Shown: piece after piece, positions 35,788-47,175 of the stretch | How the letters are laid out: every line of letters begins with the position of its first letter | Position numbering within the stretch: the first letter of the stretch is position 1 | Source: Comamonas sp. JUb58 | Lineage (GTDB): Bacteria > Pseudomonadota > Gammaproteobacteria > Burkholderiales > Burkholderiaceae_C | NCBI RefSeq assembly: GCF_004364775.1 | Contig: NZ_SOAL01000004.1 | Coordinates: forward strand, 62,001-126,000 | DNA: 64,000 bases | Reading direction: 5' to 3' | Program-made: the position numbers and the translations under genes | Notes under the pieces: generated by a model | The model's database searches: none | What the model was told of the DNA's origin: nothing | Seen by the model: only the letters and a program-made list of their open reading frames with translations

Positions 35788-37710
35788 TCAGACGGCGTTG
35801 TGTGCAGGCTCCGTCACCACGGTGGGGCTGCCGCCTGCGCCGCCGTCATTGCTGCTCGACGGTGGGTTGCGTGGCGTCCAGTCCTTCGGAGGACGGGGTG
35901 CCTTGCCAGCCATGATGTCGTCCAGCTGCTCGGCATCGATGGTTTCCCATTCCAGCATGGCCTTGGCCATCGCATGCATCTTGTCGCTGTGCTCTTCGAT
36001 CAGGCGACGCGCCAGGCTGTACTGCTCGTCGATGATGCGGCGCACTTCGGCGTCGACCTTCTGCATGGTCTCTTCGCTGATATTGCTGGGCTTGCTCATC
36101 GAGCGGCCCAGGAAGGGCTCGCCCTCTTGCTCAGCGTAGACCATTGGGCCCAGCGCATCGGTCATGCCGTAGCGGGTCACCATGTCACGCGCCAGCTGGG
36201 TCGCCTTGTTGAAGTCGTCCGATGCGCCGGTGGTCATCTGGTTCATGAAGACCTCTTCGGCAATCCGGCCACCAAACAGCATGGCGATACGGCTCAGCGC
36301 CCATTCCTTGTCGTAACCATAGCGGTCCTTCTCAGGCAGGGTGAAAGTCACACCCAGCGCACGGCCACGCGGCACGATGGTGACCTTGTGCACCGGATCG
36401 CACTTGGGCAGCAGCTTGCCGATCAGCGCATGGCCGGCTTCGTGGTAGGCGGTGTTCTTCAGCTCTTCGGGGTCCATCACCGCAGACTTGCGCTCTGGGC
36501 CCATGAAGATCTTGTCCTTGGCCTTTTCAAAGTCCTGCATCTCCACGGTGCGTGCGTTGCGGCGGGCAGCCATCAGCGCAGCCTCGTTGCAGAGGTTGGC
36601 CAGATCGGCACCGGACATGCCGGGCGTGCCACGGGCGATGATGTTGGGGTTCACATCCTGGCCCACGGGGATCTTGCGCATGTGCACGTTCAGGATCTGT
36701 TCGCGGCCACGCACATCAGGCAGGGTCACATACACCTGGCGGTCAAAACGGCCGGGACGCAGCAAGGCGGCATCGAGAATGTCGGGACGGTTGGTGGCAG
36801 CCACCACGATCACGCCCATATTGGTCTCAAAACCATCCATCTCGACCAGCATCTGGTTCAGGGTCTGCTCGCGCTCATCGTTGCCACCGCCCATGCCGGC
36901 GCCACGCTGGCGGCCGACGGCGTCGATTTCGTCGATGAAGATGATGCAAGGCGCATTCTTCTTGGCGTTCTCGAACATGTCGCGCACACGGGCAGCGCCC
37001 ACGCCAACGAACATTTCGACGAAGTCGGAGCCGGAGATCGAGAAGAAAGGCACCTTGGCTTCGCCCGCAATGGACTTGGCCAGCAGGGTCTTACCAGTGC
37101 CAGGAGGGCCGACCAGCAGCAGACCACGGGGGATACGGCCGCCCAGCTTTTGGAACTTGTTGGGGTCCTTCAGGAAGTCGACGACTTCCTTGACTTCTTC
37201 CTTGGCCTCGTCGCAACCGGCCACATCGGCAAAGGTGACGCTGTTGTTGTTTTCGTCGAGCATGCGCGCCTTGGACTTGCCAAAGCTGAACGCACCGCCC
37301 TTGCCACCGCCTTGCATCTGGCGCATGAAGTAGACCCAGACGCCGATCAGCAGCAGCATCGGGCCCCAGCTGATCAGCAGGCTCATCAGCAGGGAGCCTT
37401 CTTCGCGCTCCTTCACGTCAAACTTGACGTTGTTGTTGATCAGGTCGCCAATCAGGCCACGGTCCATGTAGGTCGCCGTGGTCTGGAGCTTGCGATCATC
37501 GCCCGTGGTCGCCGTGATCACCGTGCCGGCAGGGCTTTCCTGCAGGGTCGCGGTCTTGATGCGGCCATTGCGGACGTCTTGCAAAAACTCGGAATACGGG
37601 ATCTTGTTCGCGCTGGCGCCTGAACGGTTGTCCAATTGCTTGAACACGGTGAACAGCACCATGGCAATGACAAGCCATACGGCGATCTTAGAAAACCACT
37701 GATTGTTCAA
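35788..37710 (-). CDS. ftsH: ATP-dependent zinc metalloprotease FtsH
   Basis: 640-residue inner-membrane AAA+ protease. There are two N-terminal helices with a periplasmic domain between, then the AAA domain with Walker [18 protein letters not shown], Walker [12 protein letters not shown] and the SRH region [20 protein letters not shown]. The M41 protease domain has the HEAGH zinc site (in [12 protein letters not shown]). It degrades misassembled membrane proteins, sigma-32 and LpxC. The start is a TTG at 37710 with GGAG upstream. A heat-shock-like promoter (37761-37787) lies in the 189-bp gap after rlmE. Confidence 0.97.
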   Translation of the reverse strand: MNNQWFSKIAVWLVIAMVLFTVFKQLDNRSGASANKIPYSEFLQDVRNGRIKTATLQESPAGTVITATTGDDRKLQTTATYMDRGLIGDLINNNVKFDVKEREEGSLLMSLLISWGPMLLLIGVWVYFMRQMQGGGKGGAFSFGKSKARMLDENNNSVTFADVAGCDEAKEEVKEVVDFLKDPNKFQKLGGRIPRGLLLVGPPGTGKTLLAKSIAGEAKVPFFSISGSDFVEMFVGVGAARVRDMFENAKKNAPCIIFIDEIDAVGRQRGAGMGGGNDEREQTLNQMLVEMDGFETNMGVIVVAATNRPDILDAALLRPGRFDRQVYVTLPDVRGREQILNVHMRKIPVGQDVNPNIIARGTPGMSGADLANLCNEAALMAARRNARTVEMQDFEKAKDKIFMGPERKSAVMDPEELKNTAYHEAGHALIGKLLPKCDPVHKVTIVPRGRALGVTFTLPEKDRYGYDKEWALSRIAMLFGGRIAEEVFMNQMTTGASDDFNKATQLARDMVTRYGMTDALGPMVYAEQEGEPFLGRSMSKPSNISEETMQKVDAEVRRIIDEQYSLARRLIEEHSDKMHAMAKAMLEWETIDAEQLDDIMAGKAPRPPKDWTPRNPPSSSNDGGAGGSPTVVTEPAHNAV

Positions 37711-37760
37711 GGGGGCTCCAGTAGTAGGAAATCAGGAAAGACACAGAATCTGCTATGTCA

Positions 37761-37787
37761 GATATGCACTATTTTAGGACTTTCAAG
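37761..37787 (-). promoter_or_regulatory. Candidate sigma-32 promoter of ftsH
   Basis: CTTGAAA (37787-37781) is a perfect heat-shock -35. After 13 nt comes GCATATC (37767-37761), partially matching the CCCATNT -10. In E. coli rlmE-ftsH is a sigma-32 operon. Confidence 0.5.
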
Positions 37788-37899
37788 GGTAATGGCTTGC
37801 GCTTTCCCCTTGGTGGCACGCAGGATTGCTCAGTAAGCCTATTGTCTCAGTGTTTAAGCGGCTTCAAAACATCCCTGCTCCCGGTCAGGGCGTTTTTGC

Positions 37900-38568
37900 T
37901 CAGCGCTGCGCCTCTGGTTTGAGGCGGATGCCGATCAAATAGGTTTCCGAGGATTTGTCGCGCGAGGCCTTGGGCTTGTAAGGCTTGACCACCTGGAAGG
38001 TCTGCTTGAACAAATCCACCAGCTGCGAGTAACCACTGCCATGGAACAGCTTGACCACCAAGGTGCCCTCGGGCTTCATGTGCTGGCAGGTAAATTCCAC
38101 CGCCAGCTCGATCAGGTGGGCGATGCGGGCAGCATCCACATTCTCCACGCCTGACAGATTGGGGGCCATGTCCGAGATCACCACATCGACGCGGCGCTTG
38201 GCCAAGGTGCTCTCCAGCTGGTCCAGCACTTCCTGCTCGCGAAAATCGCCCAGGATGAAGTCCACGCCCTCGATCGGCTCCATCGGCAGCATGTCCAGCC
38301 CGATGATGGCCCCGTTGAGTTCGCCCACCGCAGCGCCATCGGGCGAGAGGCGGCGGCGCACATACTGGCTCCAGGCACCCGGCGTGGAGCCCAGATCGAC
38401 CACCACATCTCCCGGCCGGATCAGCTTGAAGTGCTCATCGATTTCCTTGAGCTTGTAGACCGCACGGGCGCGGTAACCGTCTTTTTGCGCTGCCCGCACA
38501 TAGGGGTCATTGATGTGCTGATTGAGCCAAGTCTTGTTGACCTTCTTGGTTTTAGTACTTACTTTCAT
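37900..38568 (-). CDS. rlmE: 23S rRNA 2'-O-methyltransferase RlmE (FtsJ)
   Basis: 222-residue SAM-dependent enzyme that methylates U2552 in the A-loop of 23S rRNA, a late 50S assembly step. It has [16 protein letters not shown] (SAM loop), [10 protein letters not shown] and LVVKLFHG, with the K-D-K-E tetrad positions plausible. SD GGGAG is 6 nt before the ATG. It is upstream of ftsH and divergent from yhbY with only 32 bp between start codons. Confidence 0.97.
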   Translation of the reverse strand: MKVSTKTKKVNKTWLNQHINDPYVRAAQKDGYRARAVYKLKEIDEHFKLIRPGDVVVDLGSTPGAWSQYVRRRLSPDGAAVGELNGAIIGLDMLPMEPIEGVDFILGDFREQEVLDQLESTLAKRRVDVVISDMAPNLSGVENVDAARIAHLIELAVEFTCQHMKPEGTLVVKLFHGSGYSQLVDLFKQTFQVVKPYKPKASRDKSSETYLIGIRLKPEAQR

Positions 38569-38587
38569 GTTTTCTCCCGGGAGCCCC

Positions 38588-38594
38588 GATAATA
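38588..38594. promoter_or_regulatory. Overlapping back-to-back -10 elements for rlmE and yhbY
   Basis: GATAAT (38588-38593) on the plus strand and TATTAT (38594-38589) on the minus strand overlap. The plus-strand -10 ends 7 nt before the yhbY ATG, so transcription would start at or beside that codon. Confidence 0.55.
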
Positions 38595-38600
38595 CGGGCT

Positions 38601-39074
38601 ATGCCCCAAATACAACTTACTCCCGCCCAACGTCGCGAGCACCGCGCCGAAGCCCACCACCTTGACCCCGTGGTTCTGATTGGCGGTGACGGCTTGACCG
38701 AAGCCGTCGAAAAAGAGGTCGACCTGGCCCTGAATGCCCATGGCCTGATCAAAATCCGTGTTTTCTCCGATGACCGCGCCAACCGCGAAGCCATCTTCCT
38801 GAAGCTGACCGACTCGCTCAATGCCGCGCCTATCCAGCACATCGGCAAGCTGCTGGTCCTGTGGCGCCCGATGCCCGAGAAGGAAAAGCAGCTCGACGAA
38901 GACCGCAAGGCCGGTCCGCGCGAAGTCAAGGTGCTCAAGTTCAGCAAGAACGTCTGGCAAAAGCCCGAGGTCAAGCAGATCCGCATCCTGGGCAACCAGC
39001 GCCTGACGGCCGGCGGCCAGGTCAAGCGCGCCAAGCCCAAGCAAAAGTCGATCAAAAAGCAGCAGGGCAGCTAG
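38601..39074 (+). CDS. yhbY: YhbY/CRM-domain RNA-binding protein
   Basis: 157 residues. An N-terminal CRM domain (residues about 3-97: LTPAQRREHRAEAHHLDPVVLIGGDGLTEAV, LIKIRVFSDDRANRE, IGKLLVLWRP) is followed by a basic Lys-rich tail about 60 residues long, missing in E. coli YhbY (97 aa). YhbY associates with pre-50S particles, fitting its place beside the rRNA methyltransferase rlmE. No SD is present and the -10 is adjacent, suggesting a leaderless mRNA. The next gene starts at 39076, just after this stop. Confidence 0.9.
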   Translation: MPQIQLTPAQRREHRAEAHHLDPVVLIGGDGLTEAVEKEVDLALNAHGLIKIRVFSDDRANREAIFLKLTDSLNAAPIQHIGKLLVLWRPMPEKEKQLDEDRKAGPREVKVLKFSKNVWQKPEVKQIRILGNQRLTAGGQVKRAKPKQKSIKKQQGS

Positions 39075-39075
39075 T

Positions 39076-39819
39076 GTGACCGATCGCCACATCCTTTGCA
39101 TGAAATGGGGTACCAAATATGGCCCCGACTATGTCAATCGGCTGTACGCCATGGTTCGCCGCCATCTGAGTGGCGATTTTCGCTTTGTCTGCCTGACCGA
39201 TGACACGCAAGGGATTCGCAGCGAAGTGGAATGCCACCCGATTCCGGACCTGAACATCCAGCTGGCCCCCGGCCAGCGCGATGGCGCCTGGAAAAAGCTC
39301 ACCACCTTCGAGCAGGATCTGTATGGCCTCCAAGGCCAGGCGCTGTTCCTGGACCTGGATGTGGTGATCGTCGGCAGCCTGGATGAGTTCTTCACCCTGC
39401 CGGGTGAATTTCGCATCATCCATGACTACCCGCGCTTTTGGCGCTTTGGCAAACGCATTGTCGGCAACTCCTCGGTCTACCGCTTTACCTTGGGTGCCCA
39501 TGCCGATGTGCTGGTCAACTTCCGAGCCAACACCGAGCAACTGCGCGCCCAGTACCGCAATGAGCAGGAATACCTGTCGCACTTCCTGCACCAGCAGGGC
39601 AAGCTCGATTACTGGCCTGCCGCCTGGTGCCCAAGCTTCAAGTACTACTGCATCCCTGCCTGGCCGAGCAACTACTGGAAAGAGCCGCTGCCGCCCGCGG
39701 ATGCGCGCATCGTCATCTTCCACGGCGAGGTCAACCCGCCCGATGCCTTGCAAGGTTTGCGCAATAAGCGCTTCCACCATATCCAGCCCGCCCGCTGGAT
39801 CGAAAAGGCCTGGGGCTGA
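39076..39819 (+). CDS. Glycosyltransferase-like protein
   Basis: 247 residues resembling GT-A nucleotide-sugar transferases. ILCMKWGTKYGPDYVNRLY begins the fold, FVCLTDD follows, and FLDLDVVIVGSLDEFF contains the DxD-type metal/nucleotide site (DLD). SSVYRF and the C-terminal VIFHGEVNPPDAL resemble family 8-like enzymes. Acceptor and donor unknown, possibly surface polysaccharide. GTG start at 39076, 1 nt after the yhbY stop, so translation is probably coupled to yhbY. Followed by a perfect terminator. Confidence 0.82.
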   Translation: MTDRHILCMKWGTKYGPDYVNRLYAMVRRHLSGDFRFVCLTDDTQGIRSEVECHPIPDLNIQLAPGQRDGAWKKLTTFEQDLYGLQGQALFLDLDVVIVGSLDEFFTLPGEFRIIHDYPRFWRFGKRIVGNSSVYRFTLGAHADVLVNFRANTEQLRAQYRNEQEYLSHFLHQQGKLDYWPAAWCPSFKYYCIPAWPSNYWKEPLPPADARIVIFHGEVNPPDALQGLRNKRFHHIQPARWIEKAWG

Positions 39820-39840
39820 ACCAGGCTACGCATAAAAACC

Positions 39841-39875
39841 AAAGGCGTTGATCTCTCAGATCAACGCCTTTTTTG
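39841..39875. terminator. Bidirectional terminator between glycosyltransferase and kdoO
   Basis: 14-bp perfect stem AAAGGCGTTGATCT (39841-39854) with its complement (39858-39871), 3-nt loop CTC, T-run on the plus strand and A-run on the other side. Confidence 0.93.
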
Positions 39876-39905
39876 TGGCCTGCCGTAGGCTTTGGTTCAG
39901 CAGGC

Positions 39906-40790
39906 TTAGCGCTGGTCCGCCGCCACCAGCGCATGGCCTTGCATGCGCGTCAAGATCGCCAGCGGGCTCGCTTCCGGGTTGTACTCCTTGCCCGGCGGCA
40001 AGAAGAACGTCTGCTCCAGCATGTACTGGCCCGACATGACGGCATGCACCGCCTGGTCCGAAAAGCAGACCCAGCTGGAGCCGGCGGCAAAGGGCACGGT
40101 CTCCTGCGGCGCATTGCGCTGGTAGTCCATGTCGCCCTTCATGCCATCGTGCAGCTGCAGCATCAGGTGGTCGTATTCGCTGCGAAGTGATTTGGTCACA
40201 TGCAGCATGGCCAGCGCCTTGGCCTGCCAAGCCACATAGGGCTTGGCGCGTGGCAAGAACTTGCGCGCCACATCCTCGAAAGGCTCACCCACGCGCCAGA
40301 CCCGGGGCTGGCCATCGGGGTTCACATTGCTGAACACACGCAGAATGCGCTCGCCGTAATTGGGCCGCGATGGAAAGGCGTCCACATGCATGCGCTTGTC
40401 ATCGGCACGCCAGGATTGGGCGCGGGTCTCCACCTGCGACGGCCGGTAGCTCGTGGGCGCCATGCGCACCAGCGGCATGTAGTCGGGGAACAGGCCGGCG
40501 ATCAGCGCCGTAGCCTGCTCCCGAAAACGCGTGACCATGGCTGCAACGGCCGCCTGCGTGGCAGCATCGCCGGCCACGCCCTTCATGCTGCCGTCCACAT
40601 TCAGGCTGATGTTGCGCGACTTGGGATCGCGCACATCGGGGCGCAGCAGCGTCTTCTCCTGGTCGGAGAGCGCAAACGCAAGTTGGGGGAAATACAGCAC
40701 CTTGCCGGATTCAACGGCGGCCGTCCATTCCGGACGGCCCGGTGTGTTGCGCCAGTCAGTGGCGTCGATGGGAACGATGGGAGATTGCAT
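39906..40790 (-). CDS. kdoO: Kdo 3-hydroxylase (Fe(II)/2-oxoglutarate dioxygenase) KdoO
   Basis: 294-residue non-heme iron dioxygenase that hydroxylates Kdo of the LPS inner core at C3 to give Ko, as described for Burkholderia and Yersinia. Family-specific segments are SRNISLNVDGSMKG, MHVDAFPSRPNYGERILRVF (the HxD iron site), RVWRVGEPFEDVA, MLQLHDGMKGD and FSDQAVHAVMSGQYMLEQTF (distal His). Start at the ATG at 40790; SD weak. It stands apart from other LPS genes, beside a DUF4149 gene. Confidence 0.9.
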   Translation of the reverse strand: MQSPIVPIDATDWRNTPGRPEWTAAVESGKVLYFPQLAFALSDQEKTLLRPDVRDPKSRNISLNVDGSMKGVAGDAATQAAVAAMVTRFREQATALIAGLFPDYMPLVRMAPTSYRPSQVETRAQSWRADDKRMHVDAFPSRPNYGERILRVFSNVNPDGQPRVWRVGEPFEDVARKFLPRAKPYVAWQAKALAMLHVTKSLRSEYDHLMLQLHDGMKGDMDYQRNAPQETVPFAAGSSWVCFSDQAVHAVMSGQYMLEQTFFLPPGKEYNPEASPLAILTRMQGHALVAADQR

Positions 40791-40836
40791 GGCCCGCCCA
40801 GTGTAGCGCGGCGGCGGGCAATCGCCTTGGGCCAGA

Positions 40837-41256
40837 TCAAGCCCGCGATGCGGGTGCGGATGTCCGCCACAGCACAAGAGCAGCGCACAGCCATTGCAGT
40901 GCATACAGCAAGGTGCCCAGGCCATGCCAGAACTTGAGGTTCTCGCGCTGCACAATCTTGGGCGATACGCCGTATTGCACCACCAGTGCCATCAGCATGC
41001 CGGCCAGCACAAAGCCCAGCGCCGCGCGGGCCCAGGGCTGAATGGTGTTGCTGGCCTTGTCCTTGGCCAGCACCAGCAGCAGCAGGCCGCAGGCCAGCGA
41101 GACCCAGGTCTGCGCCGCAAACAGCTTGGCAGCCATGAAGCCGGCCATCGATGCCTGCGGCAGGTTGGCAAACAGCATGGGCACGGCCATGAAGCCAATG
41201 GCCGACAGACTGCCCCACCACAGGGCAGCGGCGAAAACGGGCAGGCGGTTTTTCAT
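40837..41256 (-). CDS. DUF4149 membrane protein
   Basis: 139 residues with four predicted transmembrane helices (LPVFAAALWWGSLSAIGFMAVPMLF, AQTWVSLACGLLLLVLA, ALGFVLAGMLMALVVQYG, LGTLLYALQWLCAALVLW). The pattern matches DUF4149 (TMEM205-like) proteins, often found next to greA in betaproteobacteria. Function unknown. It is 31 nt after greA and probably co-transcribed. Confidence 0.85.
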   Translation of the reverse strand: MKNRLPVFAAALWWGSLSAIGFMAVPMLFANLPQASMAGFMAAKLFAAQTWVSLACGLLLLVLAKDKASNTIQPWARAALGFVLAGMLMALVVQYGVSPKIVQRENLKFWHGLGTLLYALQWLCAALVLWRTSAPASRA

Positions 41257-41287
41257 GGCGGGCTCGGTGCGCGACAGCGGTAGGTTT

Positions 41288-41764
41288 TTAGAGGTAGCGT
41301 ACGGCTACGACTTCGTAGCGGCGCTCGCCACCGGGGGCCTGGACGACGGCGGTATCGCCCTCTTCCTTGCCGATCAGTGCGCGGGCAATCGGGCTGGAGA
41401 CATTGATCAAGCCTTGCTTGAGGTCGGCCTCGTCTTCGCCCACGATCTGGTAGGTCACCGGATCGCCACTGTCCTCATCGGCCAGGTCCACCGTTGCACC
41501 AAACACCACCTTGCCACCCGCGTCGAGCTGCGAGGGGTCAATGATCTGGGCGGCCGACAGCTTGGCCTCCACTTCCTGAATACGGCCTTCAATAAAGCCT
41601 TGGCGGTCTTTGGCCGCATCGTATTCGGCGTTTTCGCTCAAATCGCCATGCGAGCGGGCTTCCGCAATGGCCGCAATAACGCCTGGGCGATCCACGGTCT
41701 TGAGGCGTTGCAGCTCTTCTTTGAGCTTTTCTGCACCGCGCTTGGTAATTGGGATAGTGGCCAT
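41288..41764 (-). CDS. greA: Transcription elongation factor GreA
   Basis: 158-residue factor that inserts its coiled coil into the RNA polymerase secondary channel and stimulates cleavage of backtracked RNA. The N-terminal coiled coil has [18 protein letters not shown] and the acidic tip [13 protein letters not shown]; the C-terminal FKBP-like domain ends in the canonical GEERRYEV-type segment. Start at the ATG at 41764 with GGAGA upstream. Its leader carries a strong promoter and a terminator-like hairpin, resembling the GraL arrangement of E. coli greA. Confidence 0.97.
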   Translation of the reverse strand: MATIPITKRGAEKLKEELQRLKTVDRPGVIAAIAEARSHGDLSENAEYDAAKDRQGFIEGRIQEVEAKLSAAQIIDPSQLDAGGKVVFGATVDLADEDSGDPVTYQIVGEDEADLKQGLINVSSPIARALIGKEEGDTAVVQAPGGERRYEVVAVRYL

Positions 41765-41842
41765 CTCGGTCTCCACAAACAGTCGCGATGCCAGCACTGT
41801 GGCTGGCACCTGGTAGGCATCCGCCTGCTAAGCGGCGGGGGT

Positions 41843-41879
41843 TCAAAAGCAAACCGCCGCGCTGGGGAGCGCGGCGGTT
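41843..41879 (-). ncRNA. Putative GraL-like attenuated leader RNA of greA
   Basis: From a predicted start near 41887, the transcript soon enters a 12-bp GC-rich perfect hairpin (AACCGCCGCGCT 41852-41863 with 41868-41879) followed by UUUGCUUUUG. Termination there would release an RNA of about 45 nt, close to the size of E. coli GraL. The hairpin could also end carB transcription. Confidence 0.45.
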
Positions 41880-41893
41880 GCGAGGCAGTCTCT

Positions 41894-41922
41894 ATTATGC
41901 CGATTTTTGAGCCTTGCAACAA
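41894..41922 (-). promoter_or_regulatory. greA promoter within an inverted repeat
   Basis: TTGTTG (41922-41917), 17 nt, CATAAT (41899-41894). The -35 and spacer lie inside an 11-bp perfect inverted repeat, GCCGATTTTTG (41899-41909) and CAAAAATCGGC (41920-41930), with a 10-nt loop. The repeat could be an operator, or a hairpin at the end of carB mRNA. Confidence 0.6.
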
Positions 41923-41944
41923 AAATCGGCAAACGGCGATGCGA

Positions 41945-45193
<3,249 letters not shown>

Positions 45194-45257
45194 GAGGCTC
45201 GCCTTGCAGTCGCGCGCGCTGGCTGGCTGTCTGTTGGGCAGCCGCCGAGCGCTGGGT

Positions 45258-45617
45258 TTATACGCGGTCGGTATCTAATTTGTTCAAAATGGCCAGGACA
45301 CGGGCCTCGGGCAGGTTCTTCTGCATCAGCTGCAGCAGACCATCCCCTTGCACCATGGGGCGCAGTACCTGCGCCTCAGCTTCGTAGAACTTGGCGTCCC
45401 ACTCGGCCATCACCTGGTCGAAGTCCTCGTCCGACATGGACTTGCACTTGGACACGATGGTCACCAGGGGCAAGGCCTTGTTGTCGAGGAAAGATTTTTT
45501 ATAGGGCTTTTGCTGCCAGCGCGCCATGAACCACTCCTTGTGCTCAGGCGACAAGGTCATGATGCGCTTGCTGATCGCTTTCTCGAGGGTGGCGACAGGA
45601 AAAGAAAACAGTTTCAC
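45258..45617 (-). CDS. Hypothetical protein between carA and carB
   Basis: 119 residues, predicted mostly helical and soluble, with no signal peptide. It begins [35 protein letters not shown]; the middle has [28 protein letters not shown] and the C-terminus [17 protein letters not shown]. No known domain recognised. It lies 61 nt after carA and 64 nt before carB on the same strand, so it is probably in the same transcript. Codon use looks like its neighbours and the frame is clean. Function unknown; a role tied to carbamoyl phosphate synthase is only a positional guess. Confidence 0.82.
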   Translation of the reverse strand: MKLFSFPVATLEKAISKRIMTLSPEHKEWFMARWQQKPYKKSFLDNKALPLVTIVSKCKSMSDEDFDQVMAEWDAKFYEAEAQVLRPMVQGDGLLQLMQKNLPEARVLAILNKLDTDRV

Positions 45618-45678
45618 GGCAGCATATTCCTTGGGTTCATCGTGCGCGGGCTTGCGCGGTGGCGAAAGGCGCCTGGCA

Positions 45679-46866
45679 TCAGGCCTTCTTGTGCTCGCGC
45701 ATCAGCTTCACAAAACGGTCGAACAGGTACGACACATCATGCGGGCCTGGCGAGGCTTCAGGGTGACCCTGGAAGCAGAAGGCCGGACGGTCGGTGCGCT
45801 CCATGCCCTGCAAGGTGCCATCGAACAGGCTCACATGCGTGGCGCGGGTGTTGGCCGGCAGGGTGTCCAGGTCCACGGCAAAGCCATGGTTCTGGCTGGT
45901 GATGCAGACACGGCCCGAGTCCAGATCCTTGACCGGATGGTTGGCACCGTGGTGGCTGTTTTGCATCTTGAAGGTCTTGGCACCGCAGGCCAGCGCCATG
46001 ATCTGGTGGCCCAGGCAGATGCCGAAGGTCGGCACGCCGCTGTCCATGATCGTGCGCGCAGCGTCGATCGCGTAGTCGCAAGGCTCTGGATCGCCAGGGC
46101 CATTGGACAGGAAGACGCCATCGGGCTGGTACTTCAGCACTTCGGCCGCAGGCGTCTGGGCGGGCACCACGGTCACGCGGCAGCCGCGCTCGGCCAACAT
46201 GCGCAGGATGTTCTTCTTGACGCCGTAGTCATAGGCGACCACATGGAAGGCATGGTCCTGCAGCTTGCCGTAGCCGGGCGTGCCATCGGCGCGCGCCAGT
46301 TGCCACTCGGTCTGCACCCATTCATAGGACTGCGACACGCTGACCACCTTGGCCAGGTCCAGACCCTTCATGCTGGGCGCGGCCTGGGCGGCGGCGATGG
46401 CCTCATCGATGCGCGCTTGCGAGACTTGCTCGCCAGCAGCCAGACCGACAATGGCGCCGTTTAGCGCACCCTTGTCGCGCAGCAGGCGGGTGAGCTTGCG
46501 GGTATCGATGTTAGCGATGGAGACCGTCTTGCTACGGACCAGGTATTCCGACAAGGTTTCCGTGCTTCGGAAATTGCTGGCCAGCAGTGGCAGATTCTTG
46601 ATGATCAGGCCAGCAGCAAAGACTTTGTCGGACTCAATATCTTCCGCATTGATCCCGTAGTTGCCGATGTGCGGATACGTGAGTGTCACGATCTGCTGGC
46701 AGTAGCTGGGGTCCGTGAGGATTTCCTGGTAACCGGTCATCGCGGTGTTGAACACCACTTCGCCGGTCGTGGTGCCTTGCGCACCGATTGAGTTGCCAAT
46801 AAAGACCGTGCCGTCTGCGAGCGCCAGGATGGCGGGAGGAAACGCGCTCTGTTGAGACAAAAACAC
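45679..46866 (-). CDS. carA: Carbamoyl-phosphate synthase small subunit (glutaminase)
   Basis: 395-residue class I glutamine amidotransferase that supplies ammonia to CarB. The N-terminal CPSase domain has [15 protein letters not shown] and [20 protein letters not shown]. The glutaminase domain has the nucleophile Cys in [13 protein letters not shown] and the His/Glu pair in [11 protein letters not shown]. The start is a GTG at 46866, 6 nt after GGAG in the SD CCGGAG. That SD can pair with an upstream CTCCGG, and a longer competing stem exists, so translation may be controlled by leader RNA structure. Confidence 0.97.
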   Translation of the reverse strand: MFLSQQSAFPPAILALADGTVFIGNSIGAQGTTTGEVVFNTAMTGYQEILTDPSYCQQIVTLTYPHIGNYGINAEDIESDKVFAAGLIIKNLPLLASNFRSTETLSEYLVRSKTVSIANIDTRKLTRLLRDKGALNGAIVGLAAGEQVSQARIDEAIAAAQAAPSMKGLDLAKVVSVSQSYEWVQTEWQLARADGTPGYGKLQDHAFHVVAYDYGVKKNILRMLAERGCRVTVVPAQTPAAEVLKYQPDGVFLSNGPGDPEPCDYAIDAARTIMDSGVPTFGICLGHQIMALACGAKTFKMQNSHHGANHPVKDLDSGRVCITSQNHGFAVDLDTLPANTRATHVSLFDGTLQGMERTDRPAFCFQGHPEASPGPHDVSYLFDRFVKLMREHKKA

Positions 46867-46871
46867 TGGGT

Positions 46872-46997
46872 TCTCCGGATGGTTACGGGTCGCCCGGAGT
46901 CTGTGGTGTCCCTGAGGATCACCGCGAAGACTGTGCTTATGAGAGATTGCTTTGAGTGCAGCCGGGCGACGTGATTACTTGAAAGCCACCCATTGTA
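46872..46997 (-). promoter_or_regulatory. carA promoter and structured leader with two alternative stems
   Basis: A TACAAT -10 lies at 46997-46992, giving a leader of about 119 nt. The SD CCGGAG (46878-46873) is complementary to CTCCGG (46899-46894), a 6-bp SD-sequestering hairpin. CCGGGCGAC (46897-46889) is complementary to GTCGCCCGG (46970-46962), a 9-bp stem that uses four of the same bases. The two stems exclude each other. The rest of the 309-bp gap up to 47175 shows no gene. Confidence 0.5.
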
Positions 46998-47175
46998 GCG
47001 TGCAAGCTGCAATCTGAGTGGACGCAGGGGATGATTTGAGGGTCAAATCGCTAAAAATTACACACTCTGCGCAGCAGCACACCAACACAGAGCGTAGTAG
47101 CAACGGAGAAAATACGCAAAGCGCATACTCGTTATCACTGAATTACCTGCGCCTCAGCAGCAGCCTATCGCCGCA

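Noticed and set aside
46937..46993. 18-codon leader peptide ahead of carA
   Set aside because: Its ATG overlaps the predicted -10 element, so it would not be transcribed from that promoter; no SD.
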